A stretch of DNA of 64,000 nucleotides from an uncultured Christensenellaceae bacterium (GTDB taxonomy: Bacteria; Bacillota; Clostridia; Christensenellales; UBA3700): assembly GCA_944380285.1 (NCBI GenBank), contig CALWGZ010000003.1, forward strand, positions 62,001-126,000. The letters run 5' to 3'. The notes below the pieces were generated by a model that saw only the letters and a list, made by a program, of their open reading frames with translations, made no database searches and was not told where the DNA came from. Below are positions 55,120 through 62,749 of this stretch, piece after piece (the first letter of the stretch is position 1; the number at the start of each line of letters is the position of its first letter). The position numbers and the translations under genes are program-made.

Positions 55120-56046
55120 CTATTCCGCCGAAGATCCGAGACAAGACTCGAAGAAATCGGCAACGTCGGAATAGACCTCTTCCTTGTTGAGTTCGTTGAG
55201 AATTTCGTGTCTCGCGTCGCGATAGAGCTTCATCGAGACGTTCGTCATGCCGACGGAGACATATTTGTCATAGAGCTTTGCGACCAGCTTGCCCATGCCT
55301 CCGACGGGATCTTTGTCGCCGCTGATGATGAACAGCGGCAGATCCTTGCGGATGCTGCTGAGCGCAGAGTTCTTATAGAGCTTTGACAGCCCGCTGAAAA
55401 AAGACTTGTAAAACCCCGCCGACATCGTAAAATCGCAAAGATCGTCGGCAAGATACTTTTCTCTTTCCGCATCGTCGCGATTGCCCCACGCAAAAGGTTT
55501 GCGCTCGGACTTGAACTTGGCGTCGTAAGCGCCGAACGTCAACTTTCGTATGAGCTCGGAGGGCTTGTCCTTGCCCTGCAATGCGACCTGGGCGGACGCG
55601 ACGAATTTGCCCAATGCAACAGGAATGCCCGACTGGCACGCGCTGCCGCAAAGCACCGCGCCTATGATGTCGCCGCTCGCTCGCTGTATGTAACCTTGCG
55701 CGAGGAAAGATCCGTAACTATGCCCGAAAACTATAAGAGGCAAGCCGTACTCGTGCTTGACATATTCCGAGATGACGATCTCGTCTTGGATCGTGTCGGC
55801 AAAGCAATCGCCGTCCGGTACGGTGCCGAGCTTGCCCTCGCCCGCCGTTCTGCCGTGCGCTCTATGATCGTCGCCGACCACTATGTAACCCAAAGAATTG
55901 AGATATTCCGCAAAGTGCGCATACCTGCCGATATGCTCCGCCATACCGTGAAAAATCTGTACGACCGCCTTGGGCGATTCAACATCGTCCCAAACCGTGA
56001 GCCACAGGTCGTACCCTCTGTAGCCCTCGAGAATGAATTGTTTCAT
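55120..56046 (-). CDS. Alpha/beta hydrolase, monoacylglycerol lipase-like
   Basis: 308 aa serine hydrolase of the Hydrolase_4 (lysophospholipase) type: HGMAEHIGRYAHFA oxyanion region, nucleophile Ser in GHSYGSFLA, Asp in the SGDKDPVG segment and His in RDARHEILNE near the C-terminus. Likely splits monoacylglycerols or lysophospholipids; the substrate is not certain. Start MKQF at 56046 has only a weak GGGG; an in-frame ATG seven codons upstream is possible. First gene before parE-parC, an uncommon neighbour. Confidence 0.88.
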   Translation of the reverse strand: MKQFILEGYRGYDLWLTVWDDVESPKAVVQIFHGMAEHIGRYAHFAEYLNSLGYIVVGDDHRAHGRTAGEGKLGTVPDGDCFADTIQDEIVISEYVKHEYGLPLIVFGHSYGSFLAQGYIQRASGDIIGAVLCGSACQSGIPVALGKFVASAQVALQGKDKPSELIRKLTFGAYDAKFKSERKPFAWGNRDDAEREKYLADDLCDFTMSAGFYKSFFSGLSKLYKNSALSSIRKDLPLFIISGDKDPVGGMGKLVAKLYDKYVSVGMTNVSMKLYRDARHEILNELNKEEVYSDVADFFESCLGSSAE

Positions 56047-56115
56047 CTGTATACCCCACGCCCTCATCAAGCAAAAACCACAAGATGTTGACGATTCAGT
56101 TTATTTTGCAATTTA

Positions 56116-56144
56116 ATTATACAATATATTGCGATATTTTGCAA
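56116..56144 (-). promoter_or_regulatory. Promoter of hydrolase-parE-parC
   Basis: TTGCAA (56139-56144), 17 bp spacer, TATAAT (56116-56121) on the minus strand. The AT-rich sequence from 56150 to 56340, between this and the deoB 3' end, shows no gene or terminator. Confidence 0.8.
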
Positions 56145-56344
56145 CCGCAAAATTAGCTATACCCGGTTTTGCGCGTAAACTCGTCTTCGAATGCTGCCGC
56201 ACAGTAAATATGTGTATATTTATGCATATGATAATTTTATGTATTTTATAGTATTATCAATTACTTTTAAGATATTATAAGATATATTTATTTGAAGTTT
56301 GATACAAAATATTTATATTTATACATAAGATCATTTGCTTGATT

Positions 56345-57469
56345 TCAATTGAAAGTCGCGCCTTTTTCGTCCAAAATATTGAGCACGAGCCTCGAAACAT
56401 TGTCAAAACCGTGCAGCTCGCCTATATACCCCGGCTCCACTCTGCTGCCATAGACGAGCAGCGGCACAGCTTCGCGCGAGTGATCGGTGCTCGGTGTCGA
56501 CGGATCGCAACCGTGATCGGCTGTGACTATGATCACATCTTCATAGTCGAGCCTGCTTATCAATTCGCCGAGACGTTCGTCAAAAGCATTGAGACAGTCG
56601 GCATAACCTTTGACGTCGTTACGGTGACCGTAAAGCATGTCCGTCTCCACGAAATTGGCAAAGACGAGTCCGTCGCGTTGCTCGCGATAGGCAAGCACCC
56701 TGTCCCACACTTCGGCATTCGTATGTCCGCCCAGGTTCATTGTGATGCCTCTGCCGCAGAAAATATCGTTGATCTTGCCGACGGCAGCCACCTCTCTGCC
56801 CTGCTCGCAAAGAATGTCGAGCAGCGTCTTGCCGAACGGCGCTACACCGTAATCCTTTCGGTCTGCGGTGCGATAGTAGCCGCCCTTGCCGTCGGGACGG
56901 AACGGGCGCGCGATGATCCTGCCCACGTTGTGCTCGCCGGTCATGATCTTCCGCGCCTTTTCGCAATATTCATAAAGTTTTTCAAGAGGGGTCTTGTCGA
57001 CATTGCATGCGATCTGAAGCACGCTGTCGGCGGACGTATATACGATCGGCTTACCCGTAGCTGTCATCTCGTCGCCGAGACGTTTGACTATCTCGGTGCC
57101 GCTCTCCGCGCAATTGCCAAGCACTCCGTCCACGCCCCATGCCTCGCAGAGCTGCTTTATCACTTCGTCCGGGAAACCGTCGGGATAGGTCTTCCAAGGC
57201 TTTTCGACGACAAGACCCGCAAGCTCGTAGTGACCTGTGTTTGTATCCTTGCCCTTCGACTTTTCGGTCATTCTGCCGCACATGCCGACAAGCCCGCCGT
57301 CATAACTTTCGCCGGCGGCAAGTTTGAGCCCCATCTTGTCGAGAAAATAGGTGTTGAGATAGGGCGCTACGGCGCGATAGGTGTTGCTGCCTTCGTCACC
57401 GTAAGCGGCGGCGTCCGGTGCGCCTCCGACGCCGAACGCGTCGATAACAAGCAAGTAGACCGTCTTCAT
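56345..57469 (-). CDS. deoB: Phosphopentomutase
   Basis: Interconverts (deoxy)ribose 1-phosphate and 5-phosphate in nucleoside salvage. 374 aa alkaline-phosphatase-fold metalloenzyme: DAFGVGGAPD (metal Asp), DTNTGHYE (active-site Thr) and TADHGCDPSTPSTDHSRE (metal Asp/His). The open frame runs upstream, but MKTVYLLVID at 57469 is the family start. It has no Shine-Dalgarno and starts 6 nt after TATAAT. Stands alone. Confidence 0.96.
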   Translation of the reverse strand: MKTVYLLVIDAFGVGGAPDAAAYGDEGSNTYRAVAPYLNTYFLDKMGLKLAAGESYDGGLVGMCGRMTEKSKGKDTNTGHYELAGLVVEKPWKTYPDGFPDEVIKQLCEAWGVDGVLGNCAESGTEIVKRLGDEMTATGKPIVYTSADSVLQIACNVDKTPLEKLYEYCEKARKIMTGEHNVGRIIARPFRPDGKGGYYRTADRKDYGVAPFGKTLLDILCEQGREVAAVGKINDIFCGRGITMNLGGHTNAEVWDRVLAYREQRDGLVFANFVETDMLYGHRNDVKGYADCLNAFDERLGELISRLDYEDVIIVTADHGCDPSTPSTDHSREAVPLLVYGSRVEPGYIGELHGFDNVSRLVLNILDEKGATFN

Positions 57470-57475
57470 ATTTTC

Positions 57476-57504
57476 ATTATACCACTGCCGGGCAAATGTT
57501 TCAA
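57476..57504 (-). promoter_or_regulatory. Promoter of deoB (predicted leaderless)
   Basis: TTGAAA (57499-57504), exactly 17 bp, TATAAT (57476-57481) on the minus strand, then GAAAAT and the ATG. The expected start site is the A of the start codon. Confidence 0.8.
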
Positions 57505-57507
57505 GAC

Positions 57508-57834
57508 TTATCGGCGATTTTCGCTCGCTTTGGCGCAAAGCTTTGCGATAAAGCGCGCAGATGTCGGCTTGCCCTTTCTCTCGTCGACAATGTCCCCGAA
57601 CTTGCGATACATCTCTGTGTTTGCTCTTTTTGTCCACGCAGCCGAAATCGCGTTTTGTATCGCTTTGTCGACGCTCCTTTCGTCCGTGCCGAACATCTCG
57701 GCTACCGCGGGATAGCCAACTCGTTTGAGCGGAAAGACCTCTGTCATTTCGGCGAGCGCGCCGAGATAGACAAAAGCCTTATGCTTGGGGTTGATCCCGC
57801 TCTCGAGCAGCATCGCGCGTGTGTCGTTGTTCAT
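57508..57834 (-). CDS. Stand-alone Spo0A C-terminal (DNA-binding) domain protein
   Basis: 108 aa. The whole protein matches the effector domain of Spo0A: KHKAFVYLGALAEM, then YPAVAEMFGTDERSVDKAI (recognition-helix region) and GKPTSARFIAKLCAK at the end. There is no receiver domain, so it cannot be controlled by the Spo0A phosphorelay in the usual way. It may bind 0A-box-like DNA constitutively or compete with Spo0A. ATG 57834 lacks a Shine-Dalgarno and lies 6 nt after TAAAAT. Next to a divergent SpoIIM-like gene. Confidence 0.85.
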   Translation of the reverse strand: MNNDTRAMLLESGINPKHKAFVYLGALAEMTEVFPLKRVGYPAVAEMFGTDERSVDKAIQNAISAAWTKRANTEMYRKFGDIVDERKGKPTSARFIAKLCAKASENRR

Positions 57835-57840
57835 ACGCGT

Positions 57841-57846
57841 ATTTTA
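57841..57846 (-). promoter_or_regulatory. -10 element 6 nt before the Spo0A-C-like gene
   Basis: TAAAAT on the minus strand, six bases, then ATG. No housekeeping -35 at 17 nt; GTATC with GGTAAAATAC gives a partial sigma-F-like reading. Regulator not certain. Confidence 0.35.
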
Positions 57847-57946
57847 CCATTCGGCGTCGCGATGATACGCGCACTTCTGCGCATTCGCACGCAAATTTTG
57901 TCGAAAAACCCTCATATCACCGCACTCGCCGCAATAGATTGGTTGT

Positions 57947-58546
57947 ATGAAGTTCAAGATAGATTTGAGATATATCGGCAATTGCGCTTGCGACCTCTTC
58001 AAAGAGAACGCAAAGACGCTCGCCGTCATAGCGGTTTGCTGGCTGATCGGGCTGGCGGTCGGCGTGGCTGTGTCGGTGAAAATAGAAGACTATGTCGCGC
58101 TCAACATCCTCGAAGCGCTCAAAGACGGCAGCTATTCGGCGTCAGGCACGTTTTTTCGCTGTTTAGCGCTCGGAGCGGTCGGCGCCGCGGCGGCGTATCT
58201 GACCGCGTTCAAACGACAGCTCGCCGCGATTTCGGCGGTATGGACTGTCTATCTCGGCTACCGTTTCGGAATGCTCGCCGTAGGCTCGTGCAATGTCGCT
58301 CTCGCGACCGGGATCGTTTCGTTAATACTGTTCTGCCTCCCATGCGCCATTGCGGCGATATTTCTCATCGCGTGCACGATCGGCGCTACGTCGGGATGCA
58401 GACTTGCCAAAAACGCCGCGATGACATGCCGCAAACCTCTCACGGACGCATTGATCAAGACGGCGATCTTGCTCGGCGCATATGCGCTCGTCCTGATCGT
58501 CTTTTGTGTGATTTTGCCAAAGCTGATCGCCCTTCTCTTCCTTTGA
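57947..58546 (+). CDS. Integral membrane protein resembling SpoIIM (stage II sporulation protein M)
   Basis: 199 aa with about five membrane helices and a charged loop after the first. The order of segments and the central GYRFGMLAVGS, then a Leu-Pro helix start (FCLPCAIAAIFLI) and a basic CRLAKN, line up with SpoIIM, part of the DMP complex that drives engulfment. Identity is low and the call is inferential. No Shine-Dalgarno; TAGATT lies 6 nt before the ATG and TCATAT further upstream. Other membrane families are possible. Confidence 0.5.
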   Translation: MKFKIDLRYIGNCACDLFKENAKTLAVIAVCWLIGLAVGVAVSVKIEDYVALNILEALKDGSYSASGTFFRCLALGAVGAAAAYLTAFKRQLAAISAVWTVYLGYRFGMLAVGSCNVALATGIVSLILFCLPCAIAAIFLIACTIGATSGCRLAKNAAMTCRKPLTDALIKTAILLGAYALVLIVFCVILPKLIALLFL

Positions 58547-58553
58547 GCATACA

Positions 58554-58585
58554 AAAACGCCGCACACCCAAGTGTGCGGCGTTTT
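58554..58585. terminator. Bidirectional terminator between the SpoIIM-like gene and rny
   Basis: Perfect 11-bp stem ACGCCGCACAC/GTGTGCGGCGT with AAAA on one side and TTTT on the other, between convergent genes. Confidence 0.95.
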
Positions 58586-58594
58586 GCCGTTTTG

Positions 58595-60202
58595 TTACTT
58601 CGCGTATTCGACCCTGCGCAGCTCCCTTATGACGTTGACTTTGATCTGTCCGGGATAATCGAGTTCCGCCTCGAGTTTTTTCGCGATCTCCTTTGCCATG
58701 AACGTGGTCTGAGCGTCGTTGACCTCTTCGGGTTTGACGATGACGCGGATCTCGCGTCCCGCCTGAATGGCGTACGACTGTTCGACGCCGGCAAAGGAAT
58801 TGGCAATGCCCTCCAACCTTTCGAGACGTTTGACATAGTTCTCGATCGACTCGCGCCTCGCGCCCGGCCTTGCGCCCGAGATCGCATCGGCAGCCTGCAC
58901 GACGATCGCTTCGAGCGTCTTGGGCTCGACGTCGTTGTGGTGCGCCTCGATCGCGTGGATGACCGCTTTGCTCTCTTTGAATCTCTTGGCGATGTCGACG
59001 CCGATCGTGACGTGAGTGCCTTCGAATTCGTGGTCGACAGACTTGCCGATGTCATGGAGCAAGCCCGCCCTCTTGGCGACCTTGACGTCCGCGCCGAGCT
59101 CGGAAGCCATAAGACCCGCGAGATAGCTGACTTCAAGCGAGTGATTGAGCACGTTTTGACCGTAGCTGGTACGGAATTTCAACCTGCCGAGAAGTTTGAT
59201 CATCTCGGGATGAAGCCCGAACACGCCTGCGTCGTATGCGGCGTTTTCGCCTGCCTGCCTGATCTGAACGTCGAGCTCTTTCTTGACCTTTTCGACCGTC
59301 TCTTCAATGCGCGCGGGATGTATCCTGCCGTCCGAGACGAGCTTTTCGATGGTCAATCTCGCGACCTCGCGCCTTACCGCGTCAAATCCCGAGATAGTGA
59401 CCACATCCGGGGTGTCGTCGATGATCAGATCGACGCCGGTCGAGTTCTCGATCGCGCGAATGTTGCGGCCGACCCTGCCGATCAAACGCCCTTTCATCTC
59501 TTCGTTGGGGAGAGCGACTACCGATGTGCAGATCTCCGACGCATGGTCGACGGCGCACCTTTGGATCGCAAGTCCCACGATGTTCTTCGCCTTTTTGTCC
59601 GCCTCGTCCTTGGCTTGCTGTTCGATCTCTCTGACCTTTGTCTCGGCGTCCTTTTTGGCTTCGTCGACGAGTTCGTCGATGAGCATCTGTTTCGCCTCGC
59701 TCTGCGTCATACCTGCGACCTTTTCGAGTTCTTCGACGATCTTGGCATGCGCGCCTTCGAGTTCTTGTTGCAAGGAATCGAGTTTGGATTGCTTTTGCTC
59801 GATCTGCTTTTTGGCATCGTCCAAAGCGTCCGACTTTTTGTCGAGTGCCGCCTCCTTTTTGTCGAGCTGGTCCTCACGTTGGATGAGACGCTGCTCGGTA
59901 CGGTTGAATTCCGCCTTGCGCTCCTTGGATTCGCGGTCGATTTCCGCGCGGAGTTTTTGCTGCTCTTCTTTGGCTTCTACCTTGGCTTCTTTGAGAATGG
60001 TCTTGGCTTCCGCTTTCGCTTCGTCCCTGATCTTTTCGCACTCCTGCTTTACGGAGCCGACCGATTTGCGTGCAACGTTTCTGTATATTAACCAGCCGAC
60101 GACGATGCCCAAGGCGAGGGCAACAACCGCGGCGATAACGATCCACACTGCCGTAAGATCCGCACCAAGAAGGAAGGTCAAGCCCAAATTGTCGCTTAAC
60201 AT
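58595..60202 (-). CDS. rny: Ribonuclease Y
   Basis: Membrane-bound endoribonuclease that starts mRNA decay in Firmicutes. 535 aa: N-terminal membrane helix (about 15-41), a long coiled coil (about 48-210), KH domain ([17 protein letters not shown]), HD domain ([12 protein letters not shown], about 370-460). GGAGGT 4 nt before ATG 60202. Follows pgsA-cinA-recA, conserved Firmicutes order, but with its own promoter. Confidence 0.98.
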   Translation of the reverse strand: MLSDNLGLTFLLGADLTAVWIVIAAVVALALGIVVGWLIYRNVARKSVGSVKQECEKIRDEAKAEAKTILKEAKVEAKEEQQKLRAEIDRESKERKAEFNRTEQRLIQREDQLDKKEAALDKKSDALDDAKKQIEQKQSKLDSLQQELEGAHAKIVEELEKVAGMTQSEAKQMLIDELVDEAKKDAETKVREIEQQAKDEADKKAKNIVGLAIQRCAVDHASEICTSVVALPNEEMKGRLIGRVGRNIRAIENSTGVDLIIDDTPDVVTISGFDAVRREVARLTIEKLVSDGRIHPARIEETVEKVKKELDVQIRQAGENAAYDAGVFGLHPEMIKLLGRLKFRTSYGQNVLNHSLEVSYLAGLMASELGADVKVAKRAGLLHDIGKSVDHEFEGTHVTIGVDIAKRFKESKAVIHAIEAHHNDVEPKTLEAIVVQAADAISGARPGARRESIENYVKRLERLEGIANSFAGVEQSYAIQAGREIRVIVKPEEVNDAQTTFMAKEIAKKLEAELDYPGQIKVNVIRELRRVEYAK

Positions 60203-60237
60203 TTTTACCTCCTGTTATTCAATTATAAAGTTTCGGC

Positions 60238-60255
60238 GACCCTTATATAGGGGTC
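60238..60255 (-). promoter_or_regulatory. 5'-terminal stem-loop in the rny leader
   Basis: GACCC/GGGTC arms with an 8-base AT loop begin about 2 nt after the predicted start site of the rny mRNA. Such a 5' stem can slow decay or serve for autocontrol; inference only. Confidence 0.4.
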
Positions 60256-60263
60256 ATACATTT

Positions 60264-60292
60264 ATTATATACTACAATATGTGGTATGTCAA
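60264..60292 (-). promoter_or_regulatory. Promoter of rny
   Basis: Perfect consensus on the minus strand: TTGACA (60287-60292), 17 bp, TATAAT (60264-60269). Leader about 55 nt. Confidence 0.92.
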
Positions 60293-60320
60293 ACAATAGC
60301 GGGACGCAAAAGTGCACAAA

Positions 60321-60337
60321 TGCGGCAAAACGCCGCA
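60321..60337 (-). terminator. Terminator after recA
   Basis: 6-bp stem TGCGGC/GCCGCA with a 5-base T-rich loop, followed on the minus strand by TTTGTGCACTTTT. Moderate strength. Confidence 0.55.
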
Positions 60338-60355
60338 CATGCGCGCTTATGCCCG

Positions 60356-61375
60356 TCAAGAATCTTGTTTGACGCTCTCCTTGATCTTGGCGATCAACTC
60401 GTCGGCAAGTTCGGGATTGTCGGCGAGATACTGTACCGTGTTCTCTCTGCCCTGACCGATGTTGTCGTCGTTGTACTTGAAGAAGGAGCCCTTCTTGGTG
60501 ATCAGTCCCTTTTCGACCGCAAGATCGAGCACGCAGCCGTATTGCGAAATGCCCTTGCCGAAGATGATATCGAACTCGGCAGTCTTGAACGGGGGCGCGA
60601 GTTTGTTTTTGACGATCTTTGCCTTGGTGCGGTTGCCGACAAACGCGGTGCCGTCCTTGATAGCGTCGCCCTTGCGGATATCCACGCGGACGCTCGCGCC
60701 GAATCTGAGCGCTCTGCCGCCCGGAGTGGTCTCGGGATTGCCAAACATCACGCCCACTTTCTCTCTGATCTGATTGATGAAGATGACGCAGGTGTTGGAC
60801 TTGCTGATGATGCCGGTCAGCTTGCGCAGCGCCTGAGACATGAGTCTCGCCTGCACGCCGACCGAGCTTTGCCCCATCTCTCCGTCGAGTTCGGCGCGCG
60901 GAGTGAGCGCGGCGACCGAGTCGATGACGATGAGGTCGAGCGCGGCGCTCCTGACGAGTTCGTCGGCGATGTTGAGCGCCTGTTCGCCGTCGTCGGGCTG
61001 CGAAACATAGAGGTTGTTGATGTCCACGCCCAGCTTTTCGGCATAGATGGGATCGAGCGCGTGCTCGGCGTCGATGAACGCCGCTGCGCCGCCCGCCTGC
61101 TGACAGGAAGCGATCGCATGCAGCGCGACCGTCGTCTTGCCCGATGACTCGGGTCCGAATATCTCAACGATCCTGCCGCGCGGCCAACCGCCTATCCCGA
61201 GCGCAAGATCGAGTGTGAGACAGCCCGAGCTGATGACGTCGACAGGGACGATCTGTTTGTCCCCGAGCCTCATGATCGAGCCTTTGCCGTACAGCTTTTC
61301 GATCTTGGCGATCGTGTCTTGAATGAGCGCCGCCTTGTCGGCGTTCTTCTTTTCTTCGTTGTCTGATTTTGCCAT
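60356..61375 (-). CDS. recA: Recombinase RecA
   Basis: Homologous recombination and SOS co-protease. 339 aa; Walker A GPESSGKT at 74-81, the [20 protein letters not shown] loop 2 region, and C-terminal acidic end. AAGGGAAA before ATG 61375. In operon after cinA; no clear LexA box was found directly upstream. Confidence 0.99.
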   Translation of the reverse strand: MAKSDNEEKKNADKAALIQDTIAKIEKLYGKGSIMRLGDKQIVPVDVISSGCLTLDLALGIGGWPRGRIVEIFGPESSGKTTVALHAIASCQQAGGAAAFIDAEHALDPIYAEKLGVDINNLYVSQPDDGEQALNIADELVRSAALDLIVIDSVAALTPRAELDGEMGQSSVGVQARLMSQALRKLTGIISKSNTCVIFINQIREKVGVMFGNPETTPGGRALRFGASVRVDIRKGDAIKDGTAFVGNRTKAKIVKNKLAPPFKTAEFDIIFGKGISQYGCVLDLAVEKGLITKKGSFFKYNDDNIGQGRENTVQYLADNPELADELIAKIKESVKQDS

Positions 61376-61394
61376 GTGTATATTTCCCTTGTGT

Positions 61395-62099
61395 TTATTT
61401 TATGTTCTCCGCGAAGCGCAGCAGCATCCACAACGCGGTGTTTGCCGCGTGGCGGCGCAAACCGTTGCGCTCCTCGTCGAAATCGATCTCGCAAATTTCT
61501 TTTTTGTCGCGGTCGGCGACGCCTATGTAGCATCTTCCTACCGGAGTGCCGAACTCGTCGGTATCGGGACCGGCGCAGCCCGTCGTAGCGACGGCAAAGT
61601 CGCTCATGCGCGTCGAGACCAGCCCGTCCAGCATCTCGGCACAGACCTGCTTGCTGACCGCCCCGTAACTCTCCAAAGTGCCTGCTTTGACGTGCAGGCG
61701 GCGTATCTTTGCGTTCGCCGAATAGGTGACGGCGCCCTCATAGAGCACCGCGCTTGCGCCCGACACCTCGACGAGGCGCGAACAGATCAAGCCGCCGGTG
61801 AACGATTCGGCGACGCTGACCGTCTTGCCGGCGGCGGCGAGAGTCTCGACCACTTTTTCGGCGAGAGATTCGCCCGCATCGGAATAGAGTTTGTCGCCGC
61901 AAAGCGCAAAGATATCCTTGACTGCGTCGTTGAAGGCGACTTCGTCGCGCTCGGACGCGACGGTGATCGAACAATCGCCGTCTGCGAGTTTGATGTCCGC
62001 CCAAACTCCCCTGTCGTTTGCCGCTTTTTCGATCGCGGCGATCGTCTTTTCATCCGGCTCGAAAACTTTGAGCACACAGACGTTTTTGAACTCTTTCAT
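61395..62099 (-). CDS. cinA: CinA-type nicotinamide-nucleotide amidohydrolase lacking the MoCF domain
   Basis: 234 aa. Residues about 80-234 are the CinA amidase domain (NMN deamidase: [38 protein letters not shown]). Residues 1-75 match the small alpha/beta linker domain that follows the molybdopterin-like domain in full CinA. The large N-terminal MoCF-type domain (about 170 aa) is missing, though the gene starts cleanly with an ATGA overlap with pgsA, so the short form looks real. Upstream of recA as in other Firmicutes. Confidence 0.9.
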   Translation of the reverse strand: MKEFKNVCVLKVFEPDEKTIAAIEKAANDRGVWADIKLADGDCSITVASERDEVAFNDAVKDIFALCGDKLYSDAGESLAEKVVETLAAAGKTVSVAESFTGGLICSRLVEVSGASAVLYEGAVTYSANAKIRRLHVKAGTLESYGAVSKQVCAEMLDGLVSTRMSDFAVATTGCAGPDTDEFGTPVGRCYIGVADRDKKEICEIDFDEERNGLRRHAANTALWMLLRFAENIK

Positions 62100-62749
62100 T
62101 TTTCCTCCTTATCCGCCGACGACTCGTTGTCGTCGAGCGAGACCTCGTCCGCTCTGTCTTGGGACGAAGGCTTGTTCTCGGCAAAAAGCGCCTTGTTTGC
62201 CACGACGTAATGTACGCCCGACCAAACCGTCAAGACGGTCGCGACGATCAGCTCTGCCATGCCGAGCCACATGACCACGGCGCCGAACGTCCCTCCGCAC
62301 GGCACGAACAGCAGCGTACCTATCGCGGTCATAGTCGTCGCTGTCTTTGCCTTGCCCAGCCCGTCGGCGGCAAGCACGAAGTTCTTGATCGCGGCGATCT
62401 GCCGCAAAAGCCCGATGATTAGTTCTCGCGCGACGATGATGACGCCGCAGATCATCGCGACATACGGCACGGTGATCATCCCGCCGTCCGCGATTATGAA
62501 CACTCCGGTCAACACGACGACCTTGTCCGCGATTGGGTCGAGGAACTTGCCGAGGTCGGTGACCAAATTGTATTTGCGCGCGATATGTCCGTCCACGAAA
62601 TCGGTCGCGGACGTGATGATATAAAGCAGCGCGGTGGCTATGCAGATGAGGTTGTGGACCTCACATTGAAGCACATAGAGCACCACTATCAGCGGTATGG
62701 CAAAGATGCGTGTGACCGTAATTTTGGTCGGCAAATTGAGTTTGCTCAT
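62096..62749 (-). CDS. pgsA: CDP-diacylglycerol--glycerol-3-phosphate 3-phosphatidyltransferase
   Basis: Makes phosphatidylglycerol phosphate in the membrane. 217 aa; CDP-alcohol phosphotransferase motif DGHIARKYNLVTDLGKFLDP, several membrane helices, and a charged C-terminal tail (Ser/Asp/Glu-rich) of about 30 residues. ATG 62749 chosen because GGGAG is 7 nt upstream and it overlaps the rimO stop (ATGA); an ATG two codons earlier is possible. Confidence 0.95.
   Translation of the reverse strand: MSKLNLPTKITVTRIFAIPLIVVLYVLQCEVHNLICIATALLYIITSATDFVDGHIARKYNLVTDLGKFLDPIADKVVVLTGVFIIADGGMITVPYVAMICGVIIVARELIIGLLRQIAAIKNFVLAADGLGKAKTATTMTAIGTLLFVPCGGTFGAVVMWLGMAELIVATVLTVWSGVHYVVANKALFAENKPSSQDRADEVSLDDNESSADKEEK

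Noticed and set aside
61376..61394. LexA box upstream of recA
   Set aside because: The 19-nt gap to cinA has no GAAC-N4-GTTC palindrome.
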